From contig JAIXPX010000011.1 of the NCBI GenBank assembly GCA_027486035.1, positions 1 to 64,000 of the forward strand: a stretch of DNA of 64,000 nt, written 5' to 3'. Shown here piece after piece: positions 23,218-32,086 of the stretch. The first letter of the stretch is position 1, and each line of letters opens with the position of its first letter. The notes below the pieces were generated by a model. The model was given only the letters and a program-made list of their open reading frames with translations. It was not told where the DNA came from and ran no database searches. A program made the translations under genes and the position numbers. This DNA is from Erythrobacteraceae bacterium. Lineage in GTDB: Bacteria; Pseudomonadota; Alphaproteobacteria; Sphingomonadales; Sphingomonadaceae.

Positions 23218-25758
23218 ATGAATGTCCGTCTGCTTCTTGCCTCCGGCGCGGCCCTCGGTGCCATCGCCATCTCCGCTCCCGCCGCAGCCCAGTCGGAGCC
23301 CGCCGCCGAGCAGGCTGCCGCCGAGACCGAGGGGGCGATCATCGTCACCGCGCGCCGCCAGTCGGAAACGCTCGAGGATGTGCCCGCAGCCGTCACCGTC
23401 TTCACCGCCGAAGCCCTGGCCAAGACCGGCGTGCAACGCGCCGACGATTTCATCCAGCTGACGCCGGGCGTGACGATCGTCACCGGCACCGCCGAGGCGG
23501 GTGACACCCAGATCAACATCCGCGGCATCAATGGTGCGCGCGACGCCGAAAGCTCGGTCGCGCTGGTGGTCGATGGCATCCTCAAGACCAACACCGCGCA
23601 GCTCAACCAGAACCAGGGAACGCTGCGACAGGTCGAAATCCTCAAGGGTCCGCAGGGCGCGCTTTACGGCCGCAACGCAGCGGCCGGCGCGATCGTGCTC
23701 CAGACGCTGAAGCCGGGCGACACGCTCGAGGCAGGCGTGCTGGTGCGTGCGGCCCAGGACAATACCTACCTCGCCAATGGCCATATCGCCACGCCCCTCG
23801 GCGAGAGCGCGGGCCTTGTGGTCTCGGGCAATTACTCGACCACCGACGGCTTCTTCCGCAACCGCTTCCTCGGCAACTCCAAGACGGTCGATGATCAGGA
23901 AGTCTGGGGCGTCGACGGGCGCTTTGTCGCCGAGCTCGGTCCCGACACCGATATCGACGTCAAGGCCCGCTATGCCAAGCTTTCCGGCGCCTCGATCAAT
24001 TTCAACGCGAGCTTCCACCTGCCGAACTTTGCCGCAGTCAACCCGGCCTTCTTCGAGGACGTCAACACCCATCCCTTCGATTACTATTCGAACATCCGGC
24101 CGACCAACGACCAGAAGACCTTCGAGACCTCGGCCAAGGTCGAGCACAAGTTCGAAGGGGCAACGCTGACCGCTTGGGTGCTCTACAGCGACGTCGACCA
24201 GTCGCTCACCGCCGACGGCACCTCGGCCGACTTCGCGCGCTTTACCTTCCCGGGTGCAACCCCCACCTCGGTCGCCGCGGCCAATGCCTGCGCCGCCTCG
24301 ACCGCCGCGCTCACCGGCTATCGGCTCAACCAGCCGACCTTCATCGGCGCGAGCCCGATCCCGTTCATCTTCAATCCCGCCAGCGGTTCGACCTTCGGTG
24401 CCTACAGCCCGACGACCTGCGACGGTACCCAGCTCCAGATCCGCAAGCAGGAGGACATCAGCGGCGAACTGCGCCTGTCGTCGAACGGCGACGGGCCGGT
24501 CAACTGGCAGGTCGGCGCCTACTATCTGCACATCAACCGCGAGGTCGGCATCAGCCTCGGGGCTGACCTTGGCCGTGGGGTGAGCCGCCAGCTCTACAAC
24601 GCGCCCGGCAGCGACAACCCGACGACCCAGCTGTTCCATGATGCCTTCAAGACCGATGTCTATGCCGTCTTCGCGGCAACCGACTTCGATCTGGCCGACC
24701 GCCTCAACCTCAGCCTTGCCGGGCGCTACGACGTCGAGCAGCGTCAGGTGTCGAGCCTGGTCCCGGCCGTGAGCGATCCGATCACCGGAGGGCCGATCAA
24801 TCCCGGTCAGCGCGTCGGCAACGGCGGCGTCGTCCAGCCGATTGCCCCGCAGTCGGAAACCTTCCAGCAGTTCCAGCCCAAGATCTCGCTGCGTTACGAG
24901 CTTACCCCCGATGTCAATTTCTACGGCAACTGGGGCATCGGGTTCAAATCGGGCGGGTTCAACAACCAGGGCTCGGCGGCGATCGTGACCCAGGCGTTCA
25001 ACCAGTTCATCGGCACCAACGTCCGGATCAACGACCAGTACCGCAAGGAAGTCTCGAGCGCCTTCGAGGCGGGCGTGAAGGGCAATCTGTTCGACGGCGC
25101 GGTCAATTTCGACCTCGCGGGCTACTACACCAAGATCGATGACATGCAGTTCTTCGAGTTCTTCGTCGGCGGCTTCGGTCTGCTGCGCGTGGTCTCGAAC
25201 ATCGATGAGGTGGAGGTTTACGGTGCCGAGCTCAATCTCAGCGCCGAACTGATGAGGGGCTGGACGGTGTATGGCTCGGGCAACGTCACCGACAGCCAGA
25301 TCAAGGCCAATGCCTCGCGTCCGGGCACCGTGGGCAACAAGTCGCCCTATACGGCCGATTACACCATCAACCTCGGCACGCAGGTCGATCTGCCGATCAA
25401 CGACCGGTTCGACTTCGTGACCCGTGCCGATTACCGCATCACCGGTCCGACGTGGTTCCACACGCTGCAGGACGATACCAACCCGACGCTGTTCAGCGGC
25501 CTGCTGCCGACCTCCGCGCTGCGGCTTCCGGCGGTGGTGGGCAATGCCGATTACTCGGTCGCCCAGCGCGATGCCTTCGGCGTGATGGACCTGCGGGTCG
25601 GCATCGAAGGCGACAAGTGGTCGGTGATCGCCTATGCCGAAAACCTCTTCAACGAGAAGTATCTCAACGAGGTGATCACGGCGGTCGAGTTCGGCGGTTC
25701 GTTCATCTCGCCCGGCGCCCGCCAGCGCTTCGGGGTGGAGCTTGGCTACAAGTTCTAA
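23218..25758 (+). CDS. TonB-dependent receptor linked to the hyu catabolic operon
   Basis: 846 residues. A signal peptide (RLLLASGAALGAIAISAPAA, cut after AAAQ) is followed by TonB box GAIIVTARRQSETLEDVP. The plug has TGVQRADDFIQLTPGVTIV, QINIRGINGARDAESSVALV and VEILKGPQGALYGRNAAAGA. The barrel ends with a terminal RFGVELGYKF. This is the sphingomonad CirA/nutrient-receptor type, whose substrates are usually organic compounds rather than siderophores. AAGGAG lies 11 bases upstream of the ATG. It is divergent from gntR and shares its operator, so it probably imports the substrate of the HyuAB pathway across the outer membrane. Confidence 0.9.
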   Translation: MNVRLLLASGAALGAIAISAPAAAQSEPAAEQAAAETEGAIIVTARRQSETLEDVPAAVTVFTAEALAKTGVQRADDFIQLTPGVTIVTGTAEAGDTQINIRGINGARDAESSVALVVDGILKTNTAQLNQNQGTLRQVEILKGPQGALYGRNAAAGAIVLQTLKPGDTLEAGVLVRAAQDNTYLANGHIATPLGESAGLVVSGNYSTTDGFFRNRFLGNSKTVDDQEVWGVDGRFVAELGPDTDIDVKARYAKLSGASINFNASFHLPNFAAVNPAFFEDVNTHPFDYYSNIRPTNDQKTFETSAKVEHKFEGATLTAWVLYSDVDQSLTADGTSADFARFTFPGATPTSVAAANACAASTAALTGYRLNQPTFIGASPIPFIFNPASGSTFGAYSPTTCDGTQLQIRKQEDISGELRLSSNGDGPVNWQVGAYYLHINREVGISLGADLGRGVSRQLYNAPGSDNPTTQLFHDAFKTDVYAVFAATDFDLADRLNLSLAGRYDVEQRQVSSLVPAVSDPITGGPINPGQRVGNGGVVQPIAPQSETFQQFQPKISLRYELTPDVNFYGNWGIGFKSGGFNNQGSAAIVTQAFNQFIGTNVRINDQYRKEVSSAFEAGVKGNLFDGAVNFDLAGYYTKIDDMQFFEFFVGGFGLLRVVSNIDEVEVYGAELNLSAELMRGWTVYGSGNVTDSQIKANASRPGTVGNKSPYTADYTINLGTQVDLPINDRFDFVTRADYRITGPTWFHTLQDDTNPTLFSGLLPTSALRLPAVVGNADYSVAQRDAFGVMDLRVGIEGDKWSVIAYAENLFNEKYLNEVITAVEFGGSFISPGARQRFGVELGYKF

Positions 25759-25798
25759 TTCCCGAGCCCTTCGGGCGTCGCATGACGGGAATGGCAGG

Positions 25799-25834
25799 AG
25801 CGCGCGGGGGGCAACCTCCGCGCGCTTTGCTTTT
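25799..25834 (+). terminator. terminator after TonB receptor gene
   Basis: 9-bp GC stem AGCGCGCGG / CCGCGCGCT followed by TTTGCTTTT, 40 bases past the receptor stop and just before the convergent beta-propeller fragment. Confidence 0.85.
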
Positions 25835-25841
25835 CCGCAGG

Positions 25842-26531
25842 TTAGGGGGCTGCCGGGGCGGGTGTGCTCCACCACGAAAGCGTCTGGTTGTCATGGGCCG
25901 AGGTCCACACGCCGGCAGGCGTCCAGCGCAACGCCCCGCTGCCGACGGCCGGTCCCATACGCGCGCGGATCTTGAGGGTCGCGGGGTCGATCACCACCAT
26001 CGTCTGCTGGTCGGTCGTCCGCAGCCACACCGCCCCGCCGCCGGTGTCGATGTCGCCCCACTTGAGGTTGTCACCGATCTTGGTCCGCCCTGCGATCCCG
26101 AGGCTTGATGGATCGACCTTGGCAACTGTGCCGTCGCCCTGTTCCTGAACCCAGACCGCGCCTTCGCCTGCGGCGAGGAAGCCGGGCGTGTCTCCCAGTT
26201 CCGCCTTGCCGGAAACGGCATTGGCCGCCGGGTCGATCCGCTGGAGCAGCCTGCCCTCGCTCGACACAGCCCAGACAGCATCGAAGCCCGCGGCGAGATA
26301 CCAGGTCTCGGGCGCCACGGCGATGGTGGCAAGGATGGCGTTGGTTGCCGGATCGATGCGCGCGACCCTGCCTTGCGGGTCGCTAGGCACCCAAACCGAT
26401 CCGGCGGCCGCGATCACGTTGGTTTCGCCTTTCGGATTGGCAAGGCCGGTGGCGATCTTCGCCTCGACGGCAGCGGTCTTGAGGTTGATCCGCCACACCT
26501 CGCCGCCCTGGCAATTGGCGACCCGCAGCAA
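25842..26531 (-). pseudogene. YncE-like beta-propeller protein, 5'-truncated
   Basis: About 229 residues of repeated propeller blades: VWRINLKTAAVEAKIATGL, SVWVPSDPQGRVARIDPATN, AVWAVSSEGRLLQRIDPAAN, AVWVQEQGDGTVAKVDPSS, AVWLRTTDQQTMVVIDPATL. Whole members have a secretion signal and another blade or two upstream. Here the frame begins at a TTG (LLRVANCQGG, part of a blade) directly after a TAA, with no signal peptide or ribosome site. The break at about 26525-26530 coincides with the beginning of the truncated gene on the other strand, so the 5' part was lost by deletion. Confidence 0.75.
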
Positions 26532-26733
26532 TTATGCGGGCACCTGGATCATCTGGGACCGGATCTTCGGCACCTGTGTCGATGGCGAGGCCGAGGTGCT
26601 CGGCATGGAGGGCGGGCGCCGGATGGACATTGCCGAGACGATGGTCTTCCCCTTCCGCGAGGGCTGGCGAGACGGCAAGGCATGGGTCGCCAGACGGCTC
26701 GCCGCCAAGTCGGCGCTGGAGCCGGCCGAGTGA
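26526..26733 (+). pseudogene. sterol-desaturase/fatty-acid-hydroxylase family protein, C-terminal fragment
   Basis: The frame gives NYAGTWIIWDRIFGTCVDGE, then a soluble tail ending SALEPAE. NYxGxxxxWDRxFGT is the typical last motif of the sterol desaturase superfamily; the four membrane helices and the His clusters that hold the di-iron centre are missing upstream. It starts abruptly where the opposite-strand beta-propeller gene is also cut. It is not expected to be functional, although its end overlaps the next gene's start. Confidence 0.7.
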
Positions 26734-27386
26734 GCGAGCCGCGCCGCTTCGCGATTCCCTTCGTGGAACACATCTGGCGGGTACGCGGCGAGGTTCCGAT
26801 CGATCCGGCCCTCGCGCCCGAGGAGGCCTTTGCCCGTCTGGAGCCCTTGCTGCGAACGCCGGGCACGCAGCTGGCGGTGGAGGGCGGGACGCTCGCCTAT
26901 GCCAAGCACAATCCGGCAGCCCAGGACGCCTTTGCCACCTTCACCCGCGGCCGGCTGTGGATCGAGCGCGCCGGCGCGGGCGCAGTGCTGCGCTTCGACC
27001 TGTTCAGCCACGCCCTGCTGCTGTGCTTTCTTGCCCCCTTGCTGTTCCTCGGCTTCGCGCAGCTCGCCGAGAGCCTCAACGCCTACGAGAAGGCCGCCAC
27101 CGAGGCATCCGGGAAGGAGGACAAGGACAAGGACAAGCCCAGGCCCGTGAAGGCGCTCAATCCGGTCGACCAATTCCTCGGTGCCCCCGCTCCCGAGGAT
27201 CCGAACAAGAAGAAAGGCAAGGAGGACGAGGACGAGGACGAGGCGCGCCATGCGCCCGAGCAGGGCTATGTCCTCGCCGGGCTCTTTTTTGCGCTCTATC
27301 TGCTCGGCCGCTGGCTCGAGCCGTGGCTGGCCCGCCGCCGCCTGCGTGCGGCGCTGGCGGAGCTGCCCGATCGCGGGGCGGCCTAG
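26730..27386 (+). CDS. hypothetical membrane protein with charged loop
   Basis: 218 residues from a GTG that overlaps the preceding fragment's stop (GTGA). The N-terminal soluble domain of about 85 residues (RFAIPFVEHIWRVRGEVPID, LEPLLRTPGTQLAVEGGTLA) is followed by a helix LLLCFLAPLLFLGFAQLAES. A very charged loop comes next (runs of Lys/Asp/Glu such as KEDKDKDKPRP and KKKGKEDEDEDEARH), then a second helix GYVLAGLFFALYLLGRWLEP. I do not recognise the family. The gene was probably co-transcribed with the desaturase before the upstream deletion. Confidence 0.7.
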   Translation: MSEPRRFAIPFVEHIWRVRGEVPIDPALAPEEAFARLEPLLRTPGTQLAVEGGTLAYAKHNPAAQDAFATFTRGRLWIERAGAGAVLRFDLFSHALLLCFLAPLLFLGFAQLAESLNAYEKAATEASGKEDKDKDKPRPVKALNPVDQFLGAPAPEDPNKKKGKEDEDEDEARHAPEQGYVLAGLFFALYLLGRWLEPWLARRRLRAALAELPDRGAA

Positions 27387-27424
27387 CGGCGTTCCCGCGG
27401 CCCTGTGATCCGGCCTGTCCCCCT

Positions 27425-27450
27425 CCAGACCCGGTTCAGACCCCCGCCGG
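27425..27450 (+). repeat. intergenic CAGACCC-type repeat cluster (copy 2)
   Basis: CCAGACCCGGTTCAGACCCCCG lies between the hypothetical gene and cioA; the same words occur at 15300 and, reversed, at 33587. Confidence 0.5.
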
Positions 27451-27543
27451 AACCCGCCTCGTGCAACCCTTTCGGCGTTGAACCGTAGTGGTGGTGTGGC
27501 GATTGCAATTGATCGCTGGCCTCAAGGGACTAGCTCCAGATCC

Positions 27544-28998
27544 ATGTTCGAGAATCTCGACGCTCTGCTCCTCGCGCGGATCCAGTTCGCCTTCACGGTG
27601 AGCTTCCACTTCTTCTTCCCCGCCTTCTCGATCGGGCTGGCGAGCTATCTTGCTGTTCTGGAAGGGCTTTGGCTCAAGACCGGCAAGAGCCTCTATCTCG
27701 ATCTCTTCAAGTACTGGCTGAAGATATTCGCGATCGCCTTTGCGATGGGCGTCGTTTCCGGGATCGTCATGTCCTATCAGTTCGGCACCAACTGGGCGGT
27801 GTTTTCCGACAGGGCCGGGCCCGTGATCGGCCCGCTGATGGCCTACGAGGTGCTGACGGCGTTCTTCCTCGAGGCGGGCTTTCTCGGCGTGATGCTGTTC
27901 GGGATGGAGAAGGTCGGCAAGCGCCTGCACTTCGCGGCGACGCTGATGGTGGCGCTGGGCACCTTCGTCTCGGCCTTCTGGATCCTGTCGGTCAATTCCT
28001 GGATGCAGACCCCGACGGGCTATGTGCTGGGCGCGAACGGGCAGTTCCTGCCGGGCGAGAGCTGGGCCGAGATCATCTTCAACCCCAGCTTCCCCTATCG
28101 CCTCGTCCACACGGTCATGGCCGCCTATCTCACCACCGCCTTCGTGGTGGGCGCGGTGGGAGCATGGCACCTGCTCAAGGACAGGGCGAACCCGCACGCC
28201 CGCAAGATGTTCTCGATGGCGATGTGGATGGCCGCGATCGTTACCCCGGCGCAGATATTCGCTGGCGACATGCACGGCCTCAACACCCTCGAACATCAGC
28301 CGGTGAAGGTCATGGCGATGGAGGGGCACTACCAGTCGCACCCCGATGGCGCGCCGCTGATCCTGTTCGGCATTCCCGACAGCGAGGCCAAGACGGTGCG
28401 CTATGCGATCGAGATCCCGAAAGCCTCCTCCTTCATCCTCAAGCATGACTGGAACGCCCCGCTGGCCGGGCTCGATACGATCCCTGACAATCTGGAGCCG
28501 CCGGTGCCCATGGTGTTCTGGAGCTTCCGCATCATGGTGGGGATCGGCTTCGCGATGCTCGGGATCGGGTTGTGGAGCCTGTGGGGTCGCTTTCGCGGCA
28601 CGCTCTATGATCTGCCCTGGCTCCACCGCGCCGCGGTGCTGATGGGCCCGAGCGGTTTCGCCGCCGTTCTCGCCGGATGGATCACCACCGAGGTGGGACG
28701 CCAGCCCTTCGTCGTCTATGGCCTGCTCAGGACTGCCGATGCCGCCAGCCCGCTTGCCGCGCCTGCCGTCGCCGCTTCCCTGCTCGCTTTCGTTCTGGTC
28801 TATTTCACCGTCTTCGGCGTCGGCGTGTGGTATATCACCCGCCTCATGTCCAAGCCGCCGCAGCCGGGCGAATACGGGGTCAAGCGCGGGGATGTCGGCC
28901 CGATCCGCACCGCCGGGATCACCCCGGGGCCGACGCAGAACCCGGGCGGGGCCGAGACGCTGCCCGGCGACCGCGAGAACGCGGAGGCCGGCGCATGA
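27544..28998 (+). CDS. cioA: cytochrome bd-type quinol oxidase subunit I, cyanide-insensitive type
   Basis: 484 residues, about nine membrane helices. Heme ligand His22 lies in ARIQFAFTVSFHFFFPAFSI (His19 of E. coli CydA). LNTLEHQPVKVMAMEGHYQS and GWITTEVGRQPFVVYGLLRT match the quinol and heme regions. The Q-loop is short, as in CioA of Pseudomonas, rather than the long loop of E. coli CydA (522 residues). It oxidises ubiquinol and reduces oxygen with high affinity or under cyanide, sulfide or other stress. The gene starts a four-gene operon. Confidence 0.93.
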   Translation: MFENLDALLLARIQFAFTVSFHFFFPAFSIGLASYLAVLEGLWLKTGKSLYLDLFKYWLKIFAIAFAMGVVSGIVMSYQFGTNWAVFSDRAGPVIGPLMAYEVLTAFFLEAGFLGVMLFGMEKVGKRLHFAATLMVALGTFVSAFWILSVNSWMQTPTGYVLGANGQFLPGESWAEIIFNPSFPYRLVHTVMAAYLTTAFVVGAVGAWHLLKDRANPHARKMFSMAMWMAAIVTPAQIFAGDMHGLNTLEHQPVKVMAMEGHYQSHPDGAPLILFGIPDSEAKTVRYAIEIPKASSFILKHDWNAPLAGLDTIPDNLEPPVPMVFWSFRIMVGIGFAMLGIGLWSLWGRFRGTLYDLPWLHRAAVLMGPSGFAAVLAGWITTEVGRQPFVVYGLLRTADAASPLAAPAVAASLLAFVLVYFTVFGVGVWYITRLMSKPPQPGEYGVKRGDVGPIRTAGITPGPTQNPGGAETLPGDRENAEAGA

Positions 28999-29999
28999 TC
29001 AGCTTCGATCTCACCGTCATCTGGGCCTTCATCATCGCCCTGGCGGTCTTCGCCTATGTGGTGATGGACGGCTTCGACCTCGGCATCGGAATCCTCTTTC
29101 CGACCTTCAAGGCGGGCCGCGAACGCGACCGCGCGATGAATTCGATCGCGCCGGTGTGGGACGGCAACGAGACCTGGCTGGTGCTCGGCGGGGGCGGGCT
29201 GTTCGCCGCCTTTCCGCTCGCCTATGCGGTGATCCTGCCGGCGACCTACCCGCTGATCATCGCCATGCTCCTGGGCCTTGTCTTCCGCGGGGTCGCCTTC
29301 GAATATCGCTGGCGCGATCCGGCGCACCAGAGGTTCTGGGATCACGCCTTCACCGGCGGTTCCCTGATCGCGGCGCTGGCGCAGGGCATGACCCTGGGGG
29401 CGCTCCTCCAGGGCATCGAGGTCGAGGGGCGCGCCTATGCGGGGAGCTGGTTCGACTGGCTCACCCCCTACACCCTGTTGACCGGCCTCGGCACGGTTGC
29501 GGGCTATGCGCTCCTCGGCAGCACCTGGCTGATCTGGAAGCTCGACGGCGAGGAACAGGCCCACGCCCGGAGGCTCGCGATCCGCTGGGGCGCGGCGACC
29601 ATCGTGCTGATGGGCGCGGTGAGCGTCTACAACATCCTCCTCAACGCCGCCTATGCCGAGCGCTGGCTGTCCGCCCCGGAGGTCTACTGGGTCGCCCCCG
29701 TGCCGATCCTCACCGCCATCGTCGCGCTCTCAATGCTGCGCGCGATCCTCAAGGAGCGCAATTCCAAGCCCTTCTGGCTCGGCATCGCCCTGTTCTTCCT
29801 CGGCATGAGCGGCCTTGGCGTGACGATCTGGCCCTATGCCGTGCCCGAAAGCGTCACGATCTGGGAAGCCGCCGCGCCCGAGAAGAGCCAGGCCTTCATG
29901 CTCGTCGGCGTCGCGCTCACCATGCCGCTGATCATCGCCTACACCGCCTGGGCCTACTGGGTGTTCCGCGGCAAGGTCGGGCATGAGGGGTATCATTGA
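28995..29999 (+). CDS. cioB: cytochrome bd-type quinol oxidase subunit II
   Basis: 334 residues, eight or nine helices. It begins with [30 protein letters not shown] and has the conserved [20 protein letters not shown]. The length fits CydB/CioB. Its ATG overlaps the cioA stop (ATGA), so the two subunits are made together. Together they form the membrane bd-type terminal oxidase. Confidence 0.93.
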   Translation: MISFDLTVIWAFIIALAVFAYVVMDGFDLGIGILFPTFKAGRERDRAMNSIAPVWDGNETWLVLGGGGLFAAFPLAYAVILPATYPLIIAMLLGLVFRGVAFEYRWRDPAHQRFWDHAFTGGSLIAALAQGMTLGALLQGIEVEGRAYAGSWFDWLTPYTLLTGLGTVAGYALLGSTWLIWKLDGEEQAHARRLAIRWGAATIVLMGAVSVYNILLNAAYAERWLSAPEVYWVAPVPILTAIVALSMLRAILKERNSKPFWLGIALFFLGMSGLGVTIWPYAVPESVTIWEAAAPEKSQAFMLVGVALTMPLIIAYTAWAYWVFRGKVGHEGYH

Positions 30000-30175
30000 T
30001 GCTGGCGCGGCCGGATGGCGAGCCGGACGGCCCGCCGCGCTCACGTGGCGAAGCGGTCGCGCAGGAGCACGCGCCGCTGTGGCAGCGCCTTGCGTGGATG
30101 GCCGGCATCTGGGCGGCGAGCGTCGCGGTGCTCGGCGCGGTGGCGTGGATCATCCGCCTGTGGATCGCACCCTGA
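29999..30175 (+). CDS. DUF2474 small membrane subunit of bd oxidase (CydX-like)
   Basis: 58 residues. The first half is polar (about 28 residues, rich in Pro/Gly/Arg). The second is a single membrane helix in [33 protein letters not shown]. This pattern, position and the W..R..W..GIW..S motif match DUF2474, found after cioB/cydB and comparable to CydX. Start and stop both overlap neighbours (TGATG on each side). It should stabilise the oxidase complex. Confidence 0.85.
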   Translation: MLARPDGEPDGPPRSRGEAVAQEHAPLWQRLAWMAGIWAASVAVLGAVAWIIRLWIAP

Positions 30176-30516
30176 TGGTCAAGGTCTGGTACGACGGCGC
30201 CTGCCCGCTCTGCACCCGCGAGATCGCGCTGATGCGGCGGCTCGACCGGCGCGGCGCCATCACCTTCGTCGACGTGGCGGCGGGCGCCGACCCCACCTGT
30301 CCGATCGATCGCGCCCGGCTCCTCGCGCGCTTCCATGCCGAGGAGGAGGGGCGCGTGCTCAGCGGCGCGGCCGCCTTTGCCGCGATGTGGCGCGCCATTC
30401 CGCTGCTGCGCCCGCTCGGCCTTGCGGCGCGGCACCAGCTGGTGCTGGCTCTGCTTGAGGCCGCCTATCTGCGCTTCCTCGTCGTCCGCCCCCGGCTGCA
30501 ACGCTTCTTCACCTGA
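30175..30516 (+). CDS. DCC-family thiol-disulfide oxidoreductase-like protein (DUF393)
   Basis: 113 residues. YDGACPLCTREIALMRRLDR carries the DxxCxxC signature of the DCC family (C10, C13), a predicted thioredoxin-fold redox protein. Its ATG overlaps the DUF2474 stop, so it is the fourth gene of the oxidase operon. A role in oxidase assembly or redox care is possible but not shown. Confidence 0.8.
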   Translation: MVKVWYDGACPLCTREIALMRRLDRRGAITFVDVAAGADPTCPIDRARLLARFHAEEEGRVLSGAAAFAAMWRAIPLLRPLGLAARHQLVLALLEAAYLRFLVVRPRLQRFFT

Positions 30517-30587
30517 GAAAGCGCTTGCCCGCAGCGGCGCGATGGTCTGAATTCCCGCCCGGACAGAACGGGAGAGACCAGGCCGCC

Positions 30588-31754
30588 ATGACCTATTTCG
30601 GCGCGATGCAGAACGAGATCTACAATGCCGGGCTGAGAGGCATCCTGCCCGCCTACCCGGTCGATTTCGCCACCCTCGAAAAGCGCGCGCACGAGGCGCT
30701 GGGGCCGATGCTCACCAATTATGTCGCGGGCGGCTGCGGGGACGAGCACACGCAGGACCAGAATTCTGCCGCCTTCCACCACTGGGGAATGGTGCCGCGC
30801 ATGATGGTCGACTGTTCGACCCGCGATCTTTCGACCGAGCTGTTCGGGCATCGCTACCCGACCCCCCTGTTCATGGCCCCCATCGGCTTGAACGGCGAGG
30901 CGACGCAGGACCGGCACGGCGACCTGGCCGCCGCCCGTGCCTCGGCGCTGACCGGCGTGCCGTTCTGCGCCTCGACCCTCGCCAACGATCCGCTGGAAGA
31001 CGTGAAAGCGGCCTGCGGCGAGACGCCTGCGTGGTTCCAGCTCTATACCCCGAAGAACCGCGACCTGGCGGAAAGCCTCATCCGCCGCGCCGAGGCAGCG
31101 GGCTATTCCGCGCTGGTGGTGACGCTCGATACCTGGGTGACCGGCTGGCGCCCGCGCGATCTCAACGCGTCGAATTTCCCGCAGCTGCGCGGCAAGGTCT
31201 TGCAGAACTACTTCACCGATCCGGTCTTCCGCGCGCTGCTGGCGCGGCCCCCCGAGGAAGACCCGGCGGCGGCGATCTTCACCTGGGCGGCGACCTTCGG
31301 CCAGGTGCTGACCTGGGACGACATGGCGTGGTTCAGGTCGGTCACGAAGCTCCCTATCGTGCTCAAGGGCATCTGCCACCCCGACGACGCCCGGCGCGCG
31401 GTCGATACGGGGGCGGATGCGATCTATTGCTCGAACCACGGGGGGCGGCAGGCCAATGGCGGGATCGCTGCGATCGATTGCCTCGGGGACGTGGTGACGG
31501 CGGCGGGCGAGGTGCCGGTGCTGTTCGACAGCGGCGTGCGCTCCGGGACCGACGCCGTGAAGGCGCTGGCGCTCGGCGCGCGGGCCGTGGGGGTGGGGCG
31601 GCCCTATACCTATGGCCTTGCGCTCGGCGGCGCCGAGGGGGCTGCCTTCGTGCTGCGCTCGATCCTCGCCGAGGCGGACCTGCTGATGGCCGTCAACGGC
31701 TATCCCACGCTCGCGGACGTGCGGGCGGCAGGCGTGCGCCGGACCGGGGGCTAG
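30588..31754 (+). CDS. FMN-dependent alpha-hydroxy-acid oxidase (lactate 2-monooxygenase-like)
   Basis: 388 residues, FMN-binding TIM barrel. Motifs: NYVAGGCGDEHTQDQNSAAF near the N-terminus, FMAPIGLNGEATQDRHGDLA, WFQLYTPKNRDLAESLIRRA, LVVTLDTWVTGWRPRDLN, LPIVLKGICHPDDARRAVD, SNHGGRQANGG (catalytic His) and FDSGVRSGTDAVKALALGA. This matches the lactate 2-monooxygenase/lactate oxidase branch rather than membrane-bound LldD. It oxidises an L-2-hydroxy acid with oxygen. It begins 71 bases after the oxidase operon and may share its transcription. Confidence 0.88.
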   Translation: MTYFGAMQNEIYNAGLRGILPAYPVDFATLEKRAHEALGPMLTNYVAGGCGDEHTQDQNSAAFHHWGMVPRMMVDCSTRDLSTELFGHRYPTPLFMAPIGLNGEATQDRHGDLAAARASALTGVPFCASTLANDPLEDVKAACGETPAWFQLYTPKNRDLAESLIRRAEAAGYSALVVTLDTWVTGWRPRDLNASNFPQLRGKVLQNYFTDPVFRALLARPPEEDPAAAIFTWAATFGQVLTWDDMAWFRSVTKLPIVLKGICHPDDARRAVDTGADAIYCSNHGGRQANGGIAAIDCLGDVVTAAGEVPVLFDSGVRSGTDAVKALALGARAVGVGRPYTYGLALGGAEGAAFVLRSILAEADLLMAVNGYPTLADVRAAGVRRTGG

Positions 31755-32086
31755 AGCGGCGATCCGCCAACGGGAATGCGCGTGCACGCCTCGGAATTCA
31801 CCTGAAATGGCTATGGAATTCTGCGTACAGGGGTGGAAGGTCATGAGTTTTCCACAGTCCCCGTGGTAGGGCGTGCCTCAGAATTCGCGCGACTCGGGAG
31901 TGCGACACTTGGAAAAGCCGACGATCTGGTCGAACCGGCCCGACCCCATGCGCCGGACGGTATGCATCCATGACGAGCACGCGCGCCGCGCGCGCTATGG
32001 CCGCATTCGCCCCATGGAAACCCGCAAGCCGCTGCTTGCGCGCCTCGCCGGCATCATCCCGATCTCCTGATCTTCGGGCCGGTGGC
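31755..32086. other. intergenic region with a possible small gene
   Basis: Mostly without features. GAATTC occurs three times in about 90 bases (near 31795, 31815 and 31881), unusual for this GC content. The right half holds the small open frame listed separately. Confidence 0.4.
31909..32070 (+). CDS. small basic hypothetical protein
   Basis: 53 residues from a TTG with GGGAG about 8 bases upstream, or 40 residues from the ATG at 31948. The core MRRTVCIHDEHARRARYGRI, RPME looks conserved in character (His/Arg-rich, RYGRIRP), and I vaguely associate it with small sphingomonad proteins, but cannot name a family. It converges with the aldehyde dehydrogenase gene. It may be non-coding. Confidence 0.4.
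   Translation: MEKPTIWSNRPDPMRRTVCIHDEHARRARYGRIRPMETRKPLLARLAGIIPIS

Noticed and set aside
22945..25875. 976-residue open frame on the minus strand
   Set aside because: Shadow of the TonB receptor at 23218; composition without domains or start signals.
27510..27530. TTGAT...CTCAA upstream of cioA as a possible FNR/FixK box
   Set aside because: The half-sites are 17 bases overall instead of 14 and the second half is wrong.
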